Shown here: piece after piece, positions 15,830 through 23,882 of the stretch
Layout of the letters: the number at the start of each line of letters is the position of its first letter
Position numbering within the stretch: the stretch's first letter is position 1
NCBI RefSeq assembly: GCF_004349245.1
Contig: NZ_SMLC01000064.1
Coordinates: forward strand, 1 to 38,165
Direction of reading: 5' to 3'
Source: Actinomadura sp. 6K520
GTDB taxonomy: Bacteria > Actinomycetota > Actinomycetes > Streptosporangiales > Streptosporangiaceae
DNA: 38,165 nucleotides
The notes under the pieces: model-generated
The model's database searches: none
Seen by the model: only the letters and a program-made list of their open reading frames with translations
What the model was told of the DNA's origin: nothing
Translations under genes and position numbers: made by a program

Positions 15830-17914
15830 ATGAGCATCAGCTATCCGCGGCAGAGCGCCCGCACGCGAAGGTTCAGCCTCGGCGTCCCGCGCGCCTTCCA
15901 GATCGCGCCGGACGAGTCCCGCGTCGCGTTCCTGCGCACGAGGGCCGGCGACGACCCGGTGACCTGCCTGTGGACGCTCGACACCGGCACCGGCGAGGAG
16001 CGCTGCGTGGCCGACCCCGCGGCGCTGGACGTCCCGGGCGAGGAGAACCTGCCCGCCGAGGAGCGGGCCCGGCGCGAGCGCGCCCGCGAGCAGGCAGGCG
16101 GCATCGTCGGGTACGCCACCGACCGGTCGATGCGGCAGGCGGTCTTCACCCTCGCCGGGCGGCTCCACGTCGCCGACCTCGACACCGCGCTCGTCCGGGA
16201 ACTGCCCGCGCGGGCGCCCGTCTTCGACCCGCGCCCCGACCCCGCCGGGCGGCGCGTCGCCTACGTGTCGGGCCGGACGCTCCGGCTCATCGAGATCGAC
16301 GGCACCGATGACCGGGCGCTCGTGCAGCCGGAGTCGGACCAGGTCTCCTACGGGCTCGCCGAGTTCGTCGCGGCCGAGGAGATGGGCCGGATGCGCGGCC
16401 ACTGGTGGGCGCCGGACGGCGGGACGCTGCTGGCCGCGCGGGTCGACGAGACGCCCGTGCAGCGCTGGCACATCGCCGACCCCGCCAACCCGGACGCGGC
16501 GCCGTCGGAGATCGCCTACCCGGCCGCGGGCACCCCCAACGCGATGGTGTCGCTGGTGCTGCTCAAGGTCGACGGCGGCCGGGTCGACGTCGCCTGGGAC
16601 CGCGGCATGTTCCCCTACGTCGTCACGGCGTCGTGGGACCGGCACGGCCTGCTGATCGTCGTCCAGCCGCGCGACCAGCGGGTGACGCGGGTGCTGCGGG
16701 TCGACCCGTCCAACGGGGAGACGTCCCTCCTGCACAACGAGCACGACCCGGTCTGGACGGAGATCGTCCCCGGGCTGCCCGCCCGGACGGGCGGCGGCGA
16801 CCTCGTCTGGGCCACCGAGGACCGCGAGACCGACACGCGCCGGCTCACCGTCGCCGGCACGCCCGTGACGCCCCCCGGGCTGCAGCTCCGGTCGGTGCTC
16901 GGGGTGGACGGCGACGCGATCCTGTTCACCGGCTCGGAGGAGCCCACCGAGATCCACCTGTACTCCCGCGACGAGACCGGCGTGACGAAGATCACCGAAG
17001 GGCGGGGCGTCTTCGGCGGCACCCGGTCCGGCGGGGTCACCGTGGTCACCGGCGCGCGGCCGGACCGGCCCGGCGTGGAGATCGAGGTGCGCGCGCCGTC
17101 CGGCACCCACCCCATCGCCTCCCTGGCCGAGACACCGGTGATCACGCCGAGGGTCGAGCTGCTGCGCGCCGGCGACCGCGAGATCCGCACCGCCGTGCTG
17201 CTGCCCACCGGCTGGAAGCCCGGCGACGGGCGCCTGCCCGTCCTCATGGACCCCTACGGCGGCCCGCACGCGCAGCGCGTCCTCGCCGTCCAGCGGGCGT
17301 ACTGCGAGCCGCAGTGGCTCGCCGACCAGGGGTTCGCCGTGGTGATCGCCGACGGGCGCGGCACGCCGGCCCGCGGCCCGGCGTGGGAGCGCGCCGTCCA
17401 CGGCGACTTCGCGGAGCCGGTTCTGGAGGACCAGATCACCGCGCTGATCGAGGCGGCGCGGCGGCACCGCGACGCGTTCGACCTCGACCGGGTCGGCATC
17501 CGCGGCTGGTCGTTCGGCGGCTGGCTCGCGGGCCTGGCCGTGCTGCGCCGCCCGGACGTGTTCCACGCGGGCATCGCCGGGGCCCCGGTCACCGACTGGC
17601 GCCTGTACGACACCCACTACACCGAGCGCTACCTGGGCCACCCCGACGAGGAGCCGGAGAACTACGCCGCCAACTCCCTCATCGAGATGGCGGGCGAGCT
17701 GAAACGCCCGCTCATGATCATTCACGGCCTCGCGGACGACAACGTCGTGGCGGCCCACACACTCCGCCTGTCCTCCGCCCTACTGGCCGCGGGCCGCCCC
17801 CACACCGTCCTGCCCCTGTCGGGCGTGACCCACATGACCCCGCAGGAGGTCGTGGCGGAGAACCTCCTCCACCTCCAGGTCGACTACCTCAAGCAATCCC
17901 TGGACCGCCGCTAG
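15830..17914 (+). CDS. S9 family prolyl oligopeptidase, dipeptidyl-peptidase IV type
   Basis: From the ATG at 15830 the protein has 694 residues, with no signal peptide. The first about 430 residues form the DPP-IV-type beta-propeller, opening with YPRQSARTRRFSLGVPRAF. The alpha/beta hydrolase domain follows, with nucleophile S561 in GWSFGG, D636 in HGLADDNV and H668 in GVTHM. AEFVAAEEMGR matches the double-Glu helix that holds the substrate amino group in DPP-IV-like enzymes (EE). It should remove dipeptides from N-termini of proline-containing peptides in the cytoplasm. It converges on the ABC gene; the tetranucleotide CTAG at 17911-17914 serves as the stop for both. Confidence 0.9.
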   Translation: MSISYPRQSARTRRFSLGVPRAFQIAPDESRVAFLRTRAGDDPVTCLWTLDTGTGEERCVADPAALDVPGEENLPAEERARRERAREQAGGIVGYATDRSMRQAVFTLAGRLHVADLDTALVRELPARAPVFDPRPDPAGRRVAYVSGRTLRLIEIDGTDDRALVQPESDQVSYGLAEFVAAEEMGRMRGHWWAPDGGTLLAARVDETPVQRWHIADPANPDAAPSEIAYPAAGTPNAMVSLVLLKVDGGRVDVAWDRGMFPYVVTASWDRHGLLIVVQPRDQRVTRVLRVDPSNGETSLLHNEHDPVWTEIVPGLPARTGGGDLVWATEDRETDTRRLTVAGTPVTPPGLQLRSVLGVDGDAILFTGSEEPTEIHLYSRDETGVTKITEGRGVFGGTRSGGVTVVTGARPDRPGVEIEVRAPSGTHPIASLAETPVITPRVELLRAGDREIRTAVLLPTGWKPGDGRLPVLMDPYGGPHAQRVLAVQRAYCEPQWLADQGFAVVIADGRGTPARGPAWERAVHGDFAEPVLEDQITALIEAARRHRDAFDLDRVGIRGWSFGGWLAGLAVLRRPDVFHAGIAGAPVTDWRLYDTHYTERYLGHPDEEPENYAANSLIEMAGELKRPLMIIHGLADDNVVAAHTLRLSSALLAAGRPHTVLPLSGVTHMTPQEVVAENLLHLQVDYLKQSLDRR

Positions 17915-19626
17915 GAACGCCAAGAGCGCCACAGGGCGGCGTAGGGGCCGTCGGCGGCCACGAGCTCGTCGTGGGTGCCCAGTTCGGTGATGCGGCCGTC
18001 CTCGACCACGGCCACGCGGTCGGCGTCGTGGGCGGTGTGGAGGCGGTGCGCGATCGCCACGACGGTCCGGCCGTCCAGGACCGCGGCGAGCGAGCGTTCC
18101 AGCCTGCGGGCGGCGCGCGGGTCGAGGAGGGAGGTCGCCTCGTCCAGCACGAGGGTGTGCGGGTCGGCGAGGACGAGCCGGGCCAGCGCGAGCTGCTGCG
18201 CCTGCGCGGGCGTCAGGGCCTCGCCGCCGGAGCCGGTGCCGGCGTCGAGTCCGGGGCCGTCCCAGTCGACCGCCGCGAGGACCCGCTCCAGCTCGGCGTC
18301 GGACGCGTCCGGGCGGGCCATCACGAGGTTCTCGCGGACGGTGCCGCGGAACACGTGGTGCTCCTGGGTGACCAGGGCGACGTGGCCGCGCAGCTCGTCC
18401 AGCGGCAGCTCGACCAGCGGCACGCCCCCGATGGTGACGGACCCGGCGCGCGGGCCGTCGACCCCGGCGAGCAGGCGGCCGAGTGTCGACTTGCCCGCGC
18501 CGCTGGGCCCGACCACGGCGAGGCGCTCACCGGGCCTCAGGTCGAGGTCCACGCCGTGCAGGACGTCCGCGCCGGAGCGGTAGGCGTAGCGGACGTCGCG
18601 GGCCGTGAGCCGCGCACCGGACGGGCGGCGGCCGTTCGGCGAGCGGTCGGGCGGGACGGTGCCCACGCCGAGCAGGCGGGCCAGGGACGCGCCGCCGAGC
18701 TGCAGCTCGTCCAGCCAGGACAGCATCGTGTCCACCGGGGCGATGAGCTGCTGCGCGTACAGGGTCGCGGCGGTCACCTGCGCGAGGGACGCCATGCCGT
18801 TGATGTAGAGGAGGCCGCCGACCAGCAGCGTCGCCGCGACGGGCAGCATGAAGCCCAGCTCCGCGACCGGAAAGAGGATCATGCGCAGGCGCAGGGTGTA
18901 CCGCTCGGCGCGGTAGGACGCCGCGATGTCGGCGTCGCCGCGGGCGTGCCGGCGGTCCTCCAGCCCGAGCGCCTCGACCGTCCGGGCCCCCTGGACGGTC
19001 TCGGTGAGCCCGTCGGCGATCCGCGACCAGGCGGCGTTCTCCCGCAGGTATCCGCCGTGGGCGCGGGGCAGGTACCAGCGCGCCACCGTCCACAGCACCG
19101 GGACGCCGACCAGGGCGGGCAGCGCGACGAGCGGGCCGTTCAGCAGCAGCGCGCCGGCCGTCAGCGCGCAGACCACGACGGCGACGAGCGTCTCCGGCAT
19201 CGCGTAGCGGACGGACGTGCTCAGCGTGTCCACGTCCCGGGACGCGCGGGTGACCAGGTCGCCGGTGCCGGCGCGCTCGACCCGCGACAGCGGCAGCGCG
19301 AGGACGCGGTCGACGAACTCCTCGCGGAGCTCGGCCAGCACCCGCTCGCCGAGCTTCGCGGAGGCGAAGTAGGCGTAGCGGGTCAGGACGCCCTGCACGA
19401 CGACGAACCCGGCGATGGCCAGGCCGGTCGTGTCGACGTCGGCCCGGCCGTCGCGGACGCCCTCGACCAGGGCGCCGAGCAGGCGCGGCGTCACCAGGCC
19501 CGTCACGGCGGCCAGCCCGTGCAGGGCGAGGACGACGGCGAGGTCGCGGGGGTGCCTCGTGACGAGGCGCCGCGCGTACGCGCGCACCTGCGCGGGCGTC
19601 GCCACAGGCAGTGTCTCGGCGCTCAC
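17911..19626 (-). CDS. ABC exporter half-transporter, subunit with intact Walker motifs and degenerate signature
   Basis: This 571-residue type IV ABC exporter half has six membrane helices in 25-310. The nucleotide-binding domain has Walker A GPSGAGKST (373-381), Walker B TLVLDEATS (D495, E496) and a switch histidine in IAHRL (H527). The signature is LTPAQ (471-475) instead of LSGGQ. The partner gene upstream overlaps it by GTGA (19623-19626), so the two are translationally coupled. The partner has the reverse set of defects, leaving one competent composite ATP site per heterodimer. The substrate is unknown; lipid, peptide or drug export is possible. Confidence 0.9.
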   Translation of the reverse strand: MSAETLPVATPAQVRAYARRLVTRHPRDLAVVLALHGLAAVTGLVTPRLLGALVEGVRDGRADVDTTGLAIAGFVVVQGVLTRYAYFASAKLGERVLAELREEFVDRVLALPLSRVERAGTGDLVTRASRDVDTLSTSVRYAMPETLVAVVVCALTAGALLLNGPLVALPALVGVPVLWTVARWYLPRAHGGYLRENAAWSRIADGLTETVQGARTVEALGLEDRRHARGDADIAASYRAERYTLRLRMILFPVAELGFMLPVAATLLVGGLLYINGMASLAQVTAATLYAQQLIAPVDTMLSWLDELQLGGASLARLLGVGTVPPDRSPNGRRPSGARLTARDVRYAYRSGADVLHGVDLDLRPGERLAVVGPSGAGKSTLGRLLAGVDGPRAGSVTIGGVPLVELPLDELRGHVALVTQEHHVFRGTVRENLVMARPDASDAELERVLAAVDWDGPGLDAGTGSGGEALTPAQAQQLALARLVLADPHTLVLDEATSLLDPRAARRLERSLAAVLDGRTVVAIAHRLHTAHDADRVAVVEDGRITELGTHDELVAADGPYAALWRSWRS

Positions 19627-21455
19627 GTCCCCGCCCTCTCAGCGGCCTGGTCCATGGTCTTCCCGGTCTTCGCCGTCTCGGTCTTCCCGGTCTTCGCCGT
19701 CCCGGTCTTCGCGGGGGCCGTGGCCTCTCCCCTGGTCACCGTCGCCGCGTAGCGCGGCTCGGTGTCGAGGAGGTCGCGGTGGGCTCCTTCCGCGACGACC
19801 TGGCCGTCCTGGACGAAGGCGACGTGGTCGGCCCGGTCCAGCATCAGGGGGCTCGTGGTGCACACCACGGTGGTGCGTCCCGCGCGTGCCGGGCCGAGCC
19901 GGTCGGCGATGCGCGCCTCGGTGTGCGCGTCCACGGCACTGGTCGGTTCCACCAGGACGAGGAGGTCCGGGTCGGCGACGAGCGCCCGTGCCAGGCGGAG
20001 GCGCTGCTGCTGCCCACCGGAGAACTCCCGTCCCGCCTCGACCACATGCGCGTCCAGGCCGACGGAGTCGACGACGTCTTCGGCGCAGGCGGCATGGACC
20101 GCCGCGCGCAGCGCCGCTTCACCGCCCGCCGGGGCGAGGCTCTCGGCGAGGCGGCCGGAGAACAGGCGGTCCTCGTTGACCGCGACGAGGACCCGCCGCC
20201 GGACGTCCGCGACGGTGTGCAGCGGGACGCCGCCGAAGTCGACCGCGCCCGGCGCGTACCGGCCGAGCCGGTCGGCGATGGCCTGCGCGTCGCGCGGGTC
20301 CGCCGCCGCGACCGCGGTGACCCGGCCCTCCCGCACGACCAGCCCCGACGCGACGTCGGTCACGTGGAGGGGCCCCTCCGGACGCGCGGTACCGGTGTGC
20401 GGCAGCTCCGGCTCCATGGCGAGCAGGGCGGTGACACGGCCCGCCGCGACCAGCGCCTGGGTGATCCGGCCCGCGGCCTCCCCGACGGTCTTGAGCGGGA
20501 TGATGAGGAACACCGCGTAGCCGTAGCACGTGACGAGCTCGCCCACGCCGATCGTCCCCCGCACGGCGAACCGGGCGCCGGCCCAGGTCACCAGCGCGAT
20601 CAGCAGGCCGGGCAGCAGCACCTCGGCGCCGCTCAGCCGCGTCTCGGCCCACGCGACCGCGACCCCCGCCTTCCGCACCCGCCGGGACTCGGCGCGGTAG
20701 CGGCCGGAGAACATCGCCTCGCCGCCGATGCCGCGCAGCACCCGCAGGCCCGCGACGAGGTCGGTGGCGTGCGTGCTCAGCTCGCCGACCAGCTCCCGGT
20801 GCTCCTGCTCCCGGTCCCGGTAGGGCCGCAGCAGCGGCGCGGCCACCGCCAGGATGACCGGGACGCCGACCAGCACGATCAGGCCGAGCGCGGGCGACGT
20901 CGCCAGCAGGATGCCCGCGACGGCGATGATGGCGACGACGGCGCCGGTCCCCCGGGAGATGATGTCCAGCGCGCCGCCGATGTGGACGACGTCGGCCAGG
21001 CCGATGCTCATCATCTCGCCCGTGCTCATCCGTTTCGGCAGCGTCCCGCCGAGCCGGGTGGCCTGCCGGGTGACGACCTGGACGGTCCGGTACGAGGCCG
21101 CGAGCCAGTTGAACACCGCGAGCCGGTGCCGGAAGGCGCTGGTCACCGCCTGGACGATGCCGAGGCCGAGCAGGACCCCGGACCAGGTCAGCAGGGCGCG
21201 CTCGTCCCGCGCCGCGACGCCGTCGCCGAGGGCGCGGCCGATCGCGGCGGGCATGAGCGCCTGGCTGAGCATCCAGATCACGCCGAGGGCGGCGCCCGCC
21301 GCGCACGTCCGCCACTGGACGCGCAGCAACCACAGCAGGTAGCGCGCGGGAGAGCTGGAAACGGCACCGGAGGCGCCGCGGGGGGCGTGGGGGGTCATCC
21401 CCCCTCGAACGACACGGCCGGGCGTGCCAGGATCTTTTTCCGGCAGCGGCTTCAC
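19623..21455 (-). CDS. ABC exporter half-transporter, subunit with lost Walker A and intact signature
   Basis: The protein has 610 residues with six membrane helices in about 40-340. In the nucleotide-binding domain the Walker A position reads AAADPRDAQ (383-391), with no lysine. Walker B is LLVLVEPTS (Asp replaced by V502, E503 kept), and the switch His is lost (CTTSPL). The signature FSGGQQQR (478-485) is intact. The subunit can therefore complete, but not own, a catalytic site. The GTG at 21455 is chosen because LPEKDPGTP is a common N-terminal motif of this family; ATG 21398, just after GAGGGG, is an alternative. The C-terminal tail has Lys-Thr repeats from a 24-bp DNA duplication. Confidence 0.85.
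   Translation of the reverse strand: MKPLPEKDPGTPGRVVRGGMTPHAPRGASGAVSSSPARYLLWLLRVQWRTCAAGAALGVIWMLSQALMPAAIGRALGDGVAARDERALLTWSGVLLGLGIVQAVTSAFRHRLAVFNWLAASYRTVQVVTRQATRLGGTLPKRMSTGEMMSIGLADVVHIGGALDIISRGTGAVVAIIAVAGILLATSPALGLIVLVGVPVILAVAAPLLRPYRDREQEHRELVGELSTHATDLVAGLRVLRGIGGEAMFSGRYRAESRRVRKAGVAVAWAETRLSGAEVLLPGLLIALVTWAGARFAVRGTIGVGELVTCYGYAVFLIIPLKTVGEAAGRITQALVAAGRVTALLAMEPELPHTGTARPEGPLHVTDVASGLVVREGRVTAVAAADPRDAQAIADRLGRYAPGAVDFGGVPLHTVADVRRRVLVAVNEDRLFSGRLAESLAPAGGEAALRAAVHAACAEDVVDSVGLDAHVVEAGREFSGGQQQRLRLARALVADPDLLVLVEPTSAVDAHTEARIADRLGPARAGRTTVVCTTSPLMLDRADHVAFVQDGQVVAEGAHRDLLDTEPRYAATVTRGEATAPAKTGTAKTGKTETAKTGKTMDQAAERAGT
19657..19704 (-). repeat. 24-bp direct repeat in the ABC subunit tail
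   Basis: Two adjacent 24-bp units (19657-19680 and 19681-19704) differ at one base, and a partial third follows. They code the AKTGKTET/AKTGKT tail of the ABC subunit. Confidence 0.85.
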
Positions 21456-21746
21456 GGACGAAGGTTATGCAGCGGGGGCGCGAAAGTTCGACTGGTTTTC
21501 CAGCGGCTCCCGCGGGTTACGGTTCGCCCGAAACCCCATCCGATGATGTCCAGGGGTGCCACGCGAGGTCAGGACACGCTAGTGTCTGAGCAACGGAGCG
21601 ATGCTTCCTCCGCTCCTTGAGCCGGGATTCCGGCGGCTAGGCCAATGCCGCTCCCCCGGCGCGGCGCGCACCGCTCCCCGTGGCCACGGGGAACGCGGAA
21701 CGCCGTGACCGCTGCCAGTCGCCAGCCCGACTTTTCGGAAGCCCTT
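21456..21746. other. Intergenic region with perfect 16-bp palindrome
   Basis: This interval separates the ABC operon from the divergent PP2C gene and must hold both promoters. CCCCGTGGCCACGGGG (21676-21691) is a perfect palindrome, and GACAC/GTGTC makes a small hairpin near 21570. No gene is seen. Confidence 0.4.
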
Positions 21747-22991
21747 GTGAGCACCATCAGTCACCAGACGCATCCCCTCGTGCCGGGGGCCGGGGACAGG
21801 ATCGACCTGCTCCTCATCGACGACGACCCCGGCGACGTCCTCATGGTCGAGAAGATGCTCGCCGAGAGCGGCATGGACGTCGAGATCAACGTCGTCGGCG
21901 ACCTCGCCGCCGCCGGGCGGGCGCTGACGCGGCGCACCCAGTGCATCATCGTCGACCTGTCCACCCCCGGCATCGACCGGCTCGACGGGCTGCGGCAGGT
22001 CCTCGCCCTGTCCGGGTCCGCCGCCGTCGTGGTGCTGACCGGCATCGAGGACGCCCACCTCGGCGTGCGGGCGGTCGCCGCCGGCGCCGAGGACTACCTG
22101 GTCAAGCAGGAGGTGGACGCGCCGCTGCTGGCCCGCGCCATCCGCTACGCCATCGAGCGCAAGCGCTCGGAGGAGACCGAGCGGCGGCTGGTCGAGGCCC
22201 GCATCGTCGGCCGGGAGAACGCCCGGCTGGAGCGCGGCCTGCTGCCCGTCCCGCTGATCGACGACCCGTCGCTGCGGCACCACACCCGCTACCGGCCCGG
22301 CCGGCGGCGGGCCCTGCTCGGCGGCGACTTCTACGACACCGTGCAGACCGAGGGCGGCGCGGTCCACCTCGTCATCGGCGACGTGTGCGGGCACGGGCCC
22401 GACGAGGCCGCCCTCGGCGTCCAGCTCCGGATGGCGTGGCGGACGCTCGTGCTCGCCGGGCACACCGGCGAGCAGCTCCTCGGCACCCTCGACACCGTCC
22501 TCGGCCACGAGCGGCGCAGCGAGGAGATCTTCACCACGCTCTGCATGATCACGATCGCGCCGTCGCGGCGGACCGCCCGGATGCACCTTGCCGGGCACCC
22601 CGCCCCGCTGCTGTTCCGCGGGACCCCCGGGGACGGCGGGTTCGAGGTGTCGGCGCTGCCCGACTACGCGCACGGCCCGGCGCTCGGCCTGGTCCCCGGC
22701 GCCGAGTGGCCGACCACCGAGATCGACCTCGGCGAGTCGTGGGCGCTGATGCTCTACACCGACGGCCTCATCGAGGGGAAGGTCGGCGCGGGGTCGGACC
22801 GGCTCGGCACCGAGGGGCTCGTCGGGCTGGCCCACCGGGCCCGCGTCGGCGGCGCCACGGGACGGTCCCTCATCGACGCGCTCGTCACCGAGGTCGAGCA
22901 CCTCAACGGCGACGCCCTGACCGACGACCTCGCCGTGCTGCTGCTGTCGCGGCAGCACGGCGACGGCGCGATGCACCCCGCGCGCTACTGA
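21747..22991 (+). CDS. Receiver-PP2C phosphatase (RsbU/SpoIIE type response regulator)
   Basis: From the GTG at 21747 (GGAAG 5 bases upstream) the protein has 414 residues. The receiver domain (18-130) has the acidic pocket D25-D27, the phospho-acceptor D70, T98 and K120. A short helical linker (ERKRSEETERRLVEAR) joins it to a PP2C/SpoIIE domain with GGDFYD (192-197), GDVCGHG (211-217), TDGLIE and DDLAVLLL metal ligands. Such proteins dephosphorylate anti-sigma-factor antagonists when their receiver is phosphorylated. No kinase, anti-sigma or sigma gene is adjacent, so the partner is elsewhere. A start at 21645 would add 34 residues without support. Confidence 0.88.
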   Translation: MSTISHQTHPLVPGAGDRIDLLLIDDDPGDVLMVEKMLAESGMDVEINVVGDLAAAGRALTRRTQCIIVDLSTPGIDRLDGLRQVLALSGSAAVVVLTGIEDAHLGVRAVAAGAEDYLVKQEVDAPLLARAIRYAIERKRSEETERRLVEARIVGRENARLERGLLPVPLIDDPSLRHHTRYRPGRRRALLGGDFYDTVQTEGGAVHLVIGDVCGHGPDEAALGVQLRMAWRTLVLAGHTGEQLLGTLDTVLGHERRSEEIFTTLCMITIAPSRRTARMHLAGHPAPLLFRGTPGDGGFEVSALPDYAHGPALGLVPGAEWPTTEIDLGESWALMLYTDGLIEGKVGAGSDRLGTEGLVGLAHRARVGGATGRSLIDALVTEVEHLNGDALTDDLAVLLLSRQHGDGAMHPARY

Positions 22992-23054
22992 CACACCGCC
23001 GCCGACCCCGTCAATGTCTGCTGGATCACCCGTCCGGCGAGTTCCGAATCGCCC

Positions 23055-23070
23055 TGTGAAGTCACTCACC
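23055..23070. promoter_or_regulatory. CRP-like site upstream of first sdh operon
   Basis: TGTGAAGTCACTCACC matches 9 of the 10 fixed bases of the CRP/GlxR consensus TGTGA-N6-TCACA. It lies about 120 bp before sdhC. A Crp/Fnr-family gene lies between the two sdh operons of this window. Confidence 0.45.
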
Positions 23071-23153
23071 GCACTGTTCATCACGGAACGGGCACAACGT
23101 CCGTTCTGCTTGGCTTCATAGCCTGGGGCTATCGAAACCAGTGTGCTGATGAC

Positions 23154-23182
23154 TTGGAACTCTCAGCCCAGGTCCGCATAGC
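23154..23182 (+). promoter_or_regulatory. Possible promoter of first sdhCAB operon, leaderless
   Basis: TTGGAA (23154-23159) and CATAGC (23177-23182) are spaced by 17 bp. The expected start of transcription falls about at the GTG of sdhC, and no good ribosome site precedes that codon. A leaderless mRNA would explain both. Confidence 0.35.
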
Positions 23183-23190
23183 TTCGACAG

Positions 23191-23880
23191 GTGGCTGTAG
23201 CGATACCTGCGATCTACCGGTCCACCCTCGGCAAGAAGGCCGTGATGGCGGTGACCGGTGCCGTCCTCGTGCTGTTCCTGATCACGCACATGATCGGGAA
23301 CCTGAAGATCTTCTTCGGCGCGGAGAGCTTCAACGACTACGCGCACTGGCTGCGCACGCTCGGCGAGCCGGCCGTGCCGTACCGGTCCGTCCTCACGCTC
23401 CTTGAGGCCACGCTGGTGGTGGCGATCGTCCTGCACATGTGGGCGGCGGTGTCGCTCGCCCGGCGCGCGTCGGCCGCGCGCCCGGTGAAGTACCAGGCCA
23501 GGAAGAAGTCGCACGCGCAGGGCTACGCCGCCCGCACGATGCGGTACGGCGGCGTCATCATCGCGTTCTACGTCGTCTGGCACCTGCTGGACCTGACGTT
23601 CTTCGTCGTGAACCCGCTCGGCGGCGACGCCACCCCCTACCAGCGGATGGTCGCCGACTTCGACCCGTCCCGCTGGTACATCACCGTCTGGTACGTCGTC
23701 GCGGTCCTGCTCGTCGGCGCGCACCTCCACCACGGCATCTGGAGCGCGTTCCAGACCCTCGGGCTGCGCACGCCGCGCAGCGAACGCCTCCTCCGGGGCC
23801 TCGCCGGAACCGTCGCGGCGGTCGTGACGCTCGGTTTCGTCGCCGTCCCCGTCTCCATCACGTTCGGATGGGTGAGCTGA
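23191..23880 (+). CDS. sdhC: Succinate dehydrogenase cytochrome b subunit (b558 type)
   Basis: The 229-residue protein has five hydrophobic helices. Histidines sit in them as expected for haem b ligation in the single-subunit (B. subtilis / Wolinella) SDH/fumarate reductase anchor: LITHMIGN, IVLHMWAA, VVWHLLDL and VGAHLHHGIW. It anchors SdhAB to the membrane and passes electrons to quinone. The GTG at 23191 lacks an obvious ribosome site. It is the first gene of sdhCAB; sdhA follows 2 bases after its stop. Succinate oxidation is the likely direction in an aerobic actinomycete, but the family also includes fumarate reductases. Confidence 0.9.
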   Translation: MAVAIPAIYRSTLGKKAVMAVTGAVLVLFLITHMIGNLKIFFGAESFNDYAHWLRTLGEPAVPYRSVLTLLEATLVVAIVLHMWAAVSLARRASAARPVKYQARKKSHAQGYAARTMRYGGVIIAFYVVWHLLDLTFFVVNPLGGDATPYQRMVADFDPSRWYITVWYVVAVLLVGAHLHHGIWSAFQTLGLRTPRSERLLRGLAGTVAAVVTLGFVAVPVSITFGWVS

Positions 23881-23882
23881 CC

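Noticed and set aside
15197..17758. 853-codon open frame on the minus strand opposite the S9 peptidase
   Set aside because: Runs antisense to catalytic codons of the peptidase and into the kinase out of frame; no recognisable domain.
16405..19752. Over 1100-codon open frame on the plus strand across the S9 and ABC genes
   Set aside because: Out-of-frame shadow of the peptidase gene continuing antisense to the ABC gene; Arg/Gly/Pro-rich without motifs.
21398..21455. Shorter start (ATG 21398) for the ABC subunit
   Set aside because: GAGGGG lies nearly against the ATG, and the upstream LPEKDPGTP motif looks like a genuine family N-terminus; kept as an alternative only.
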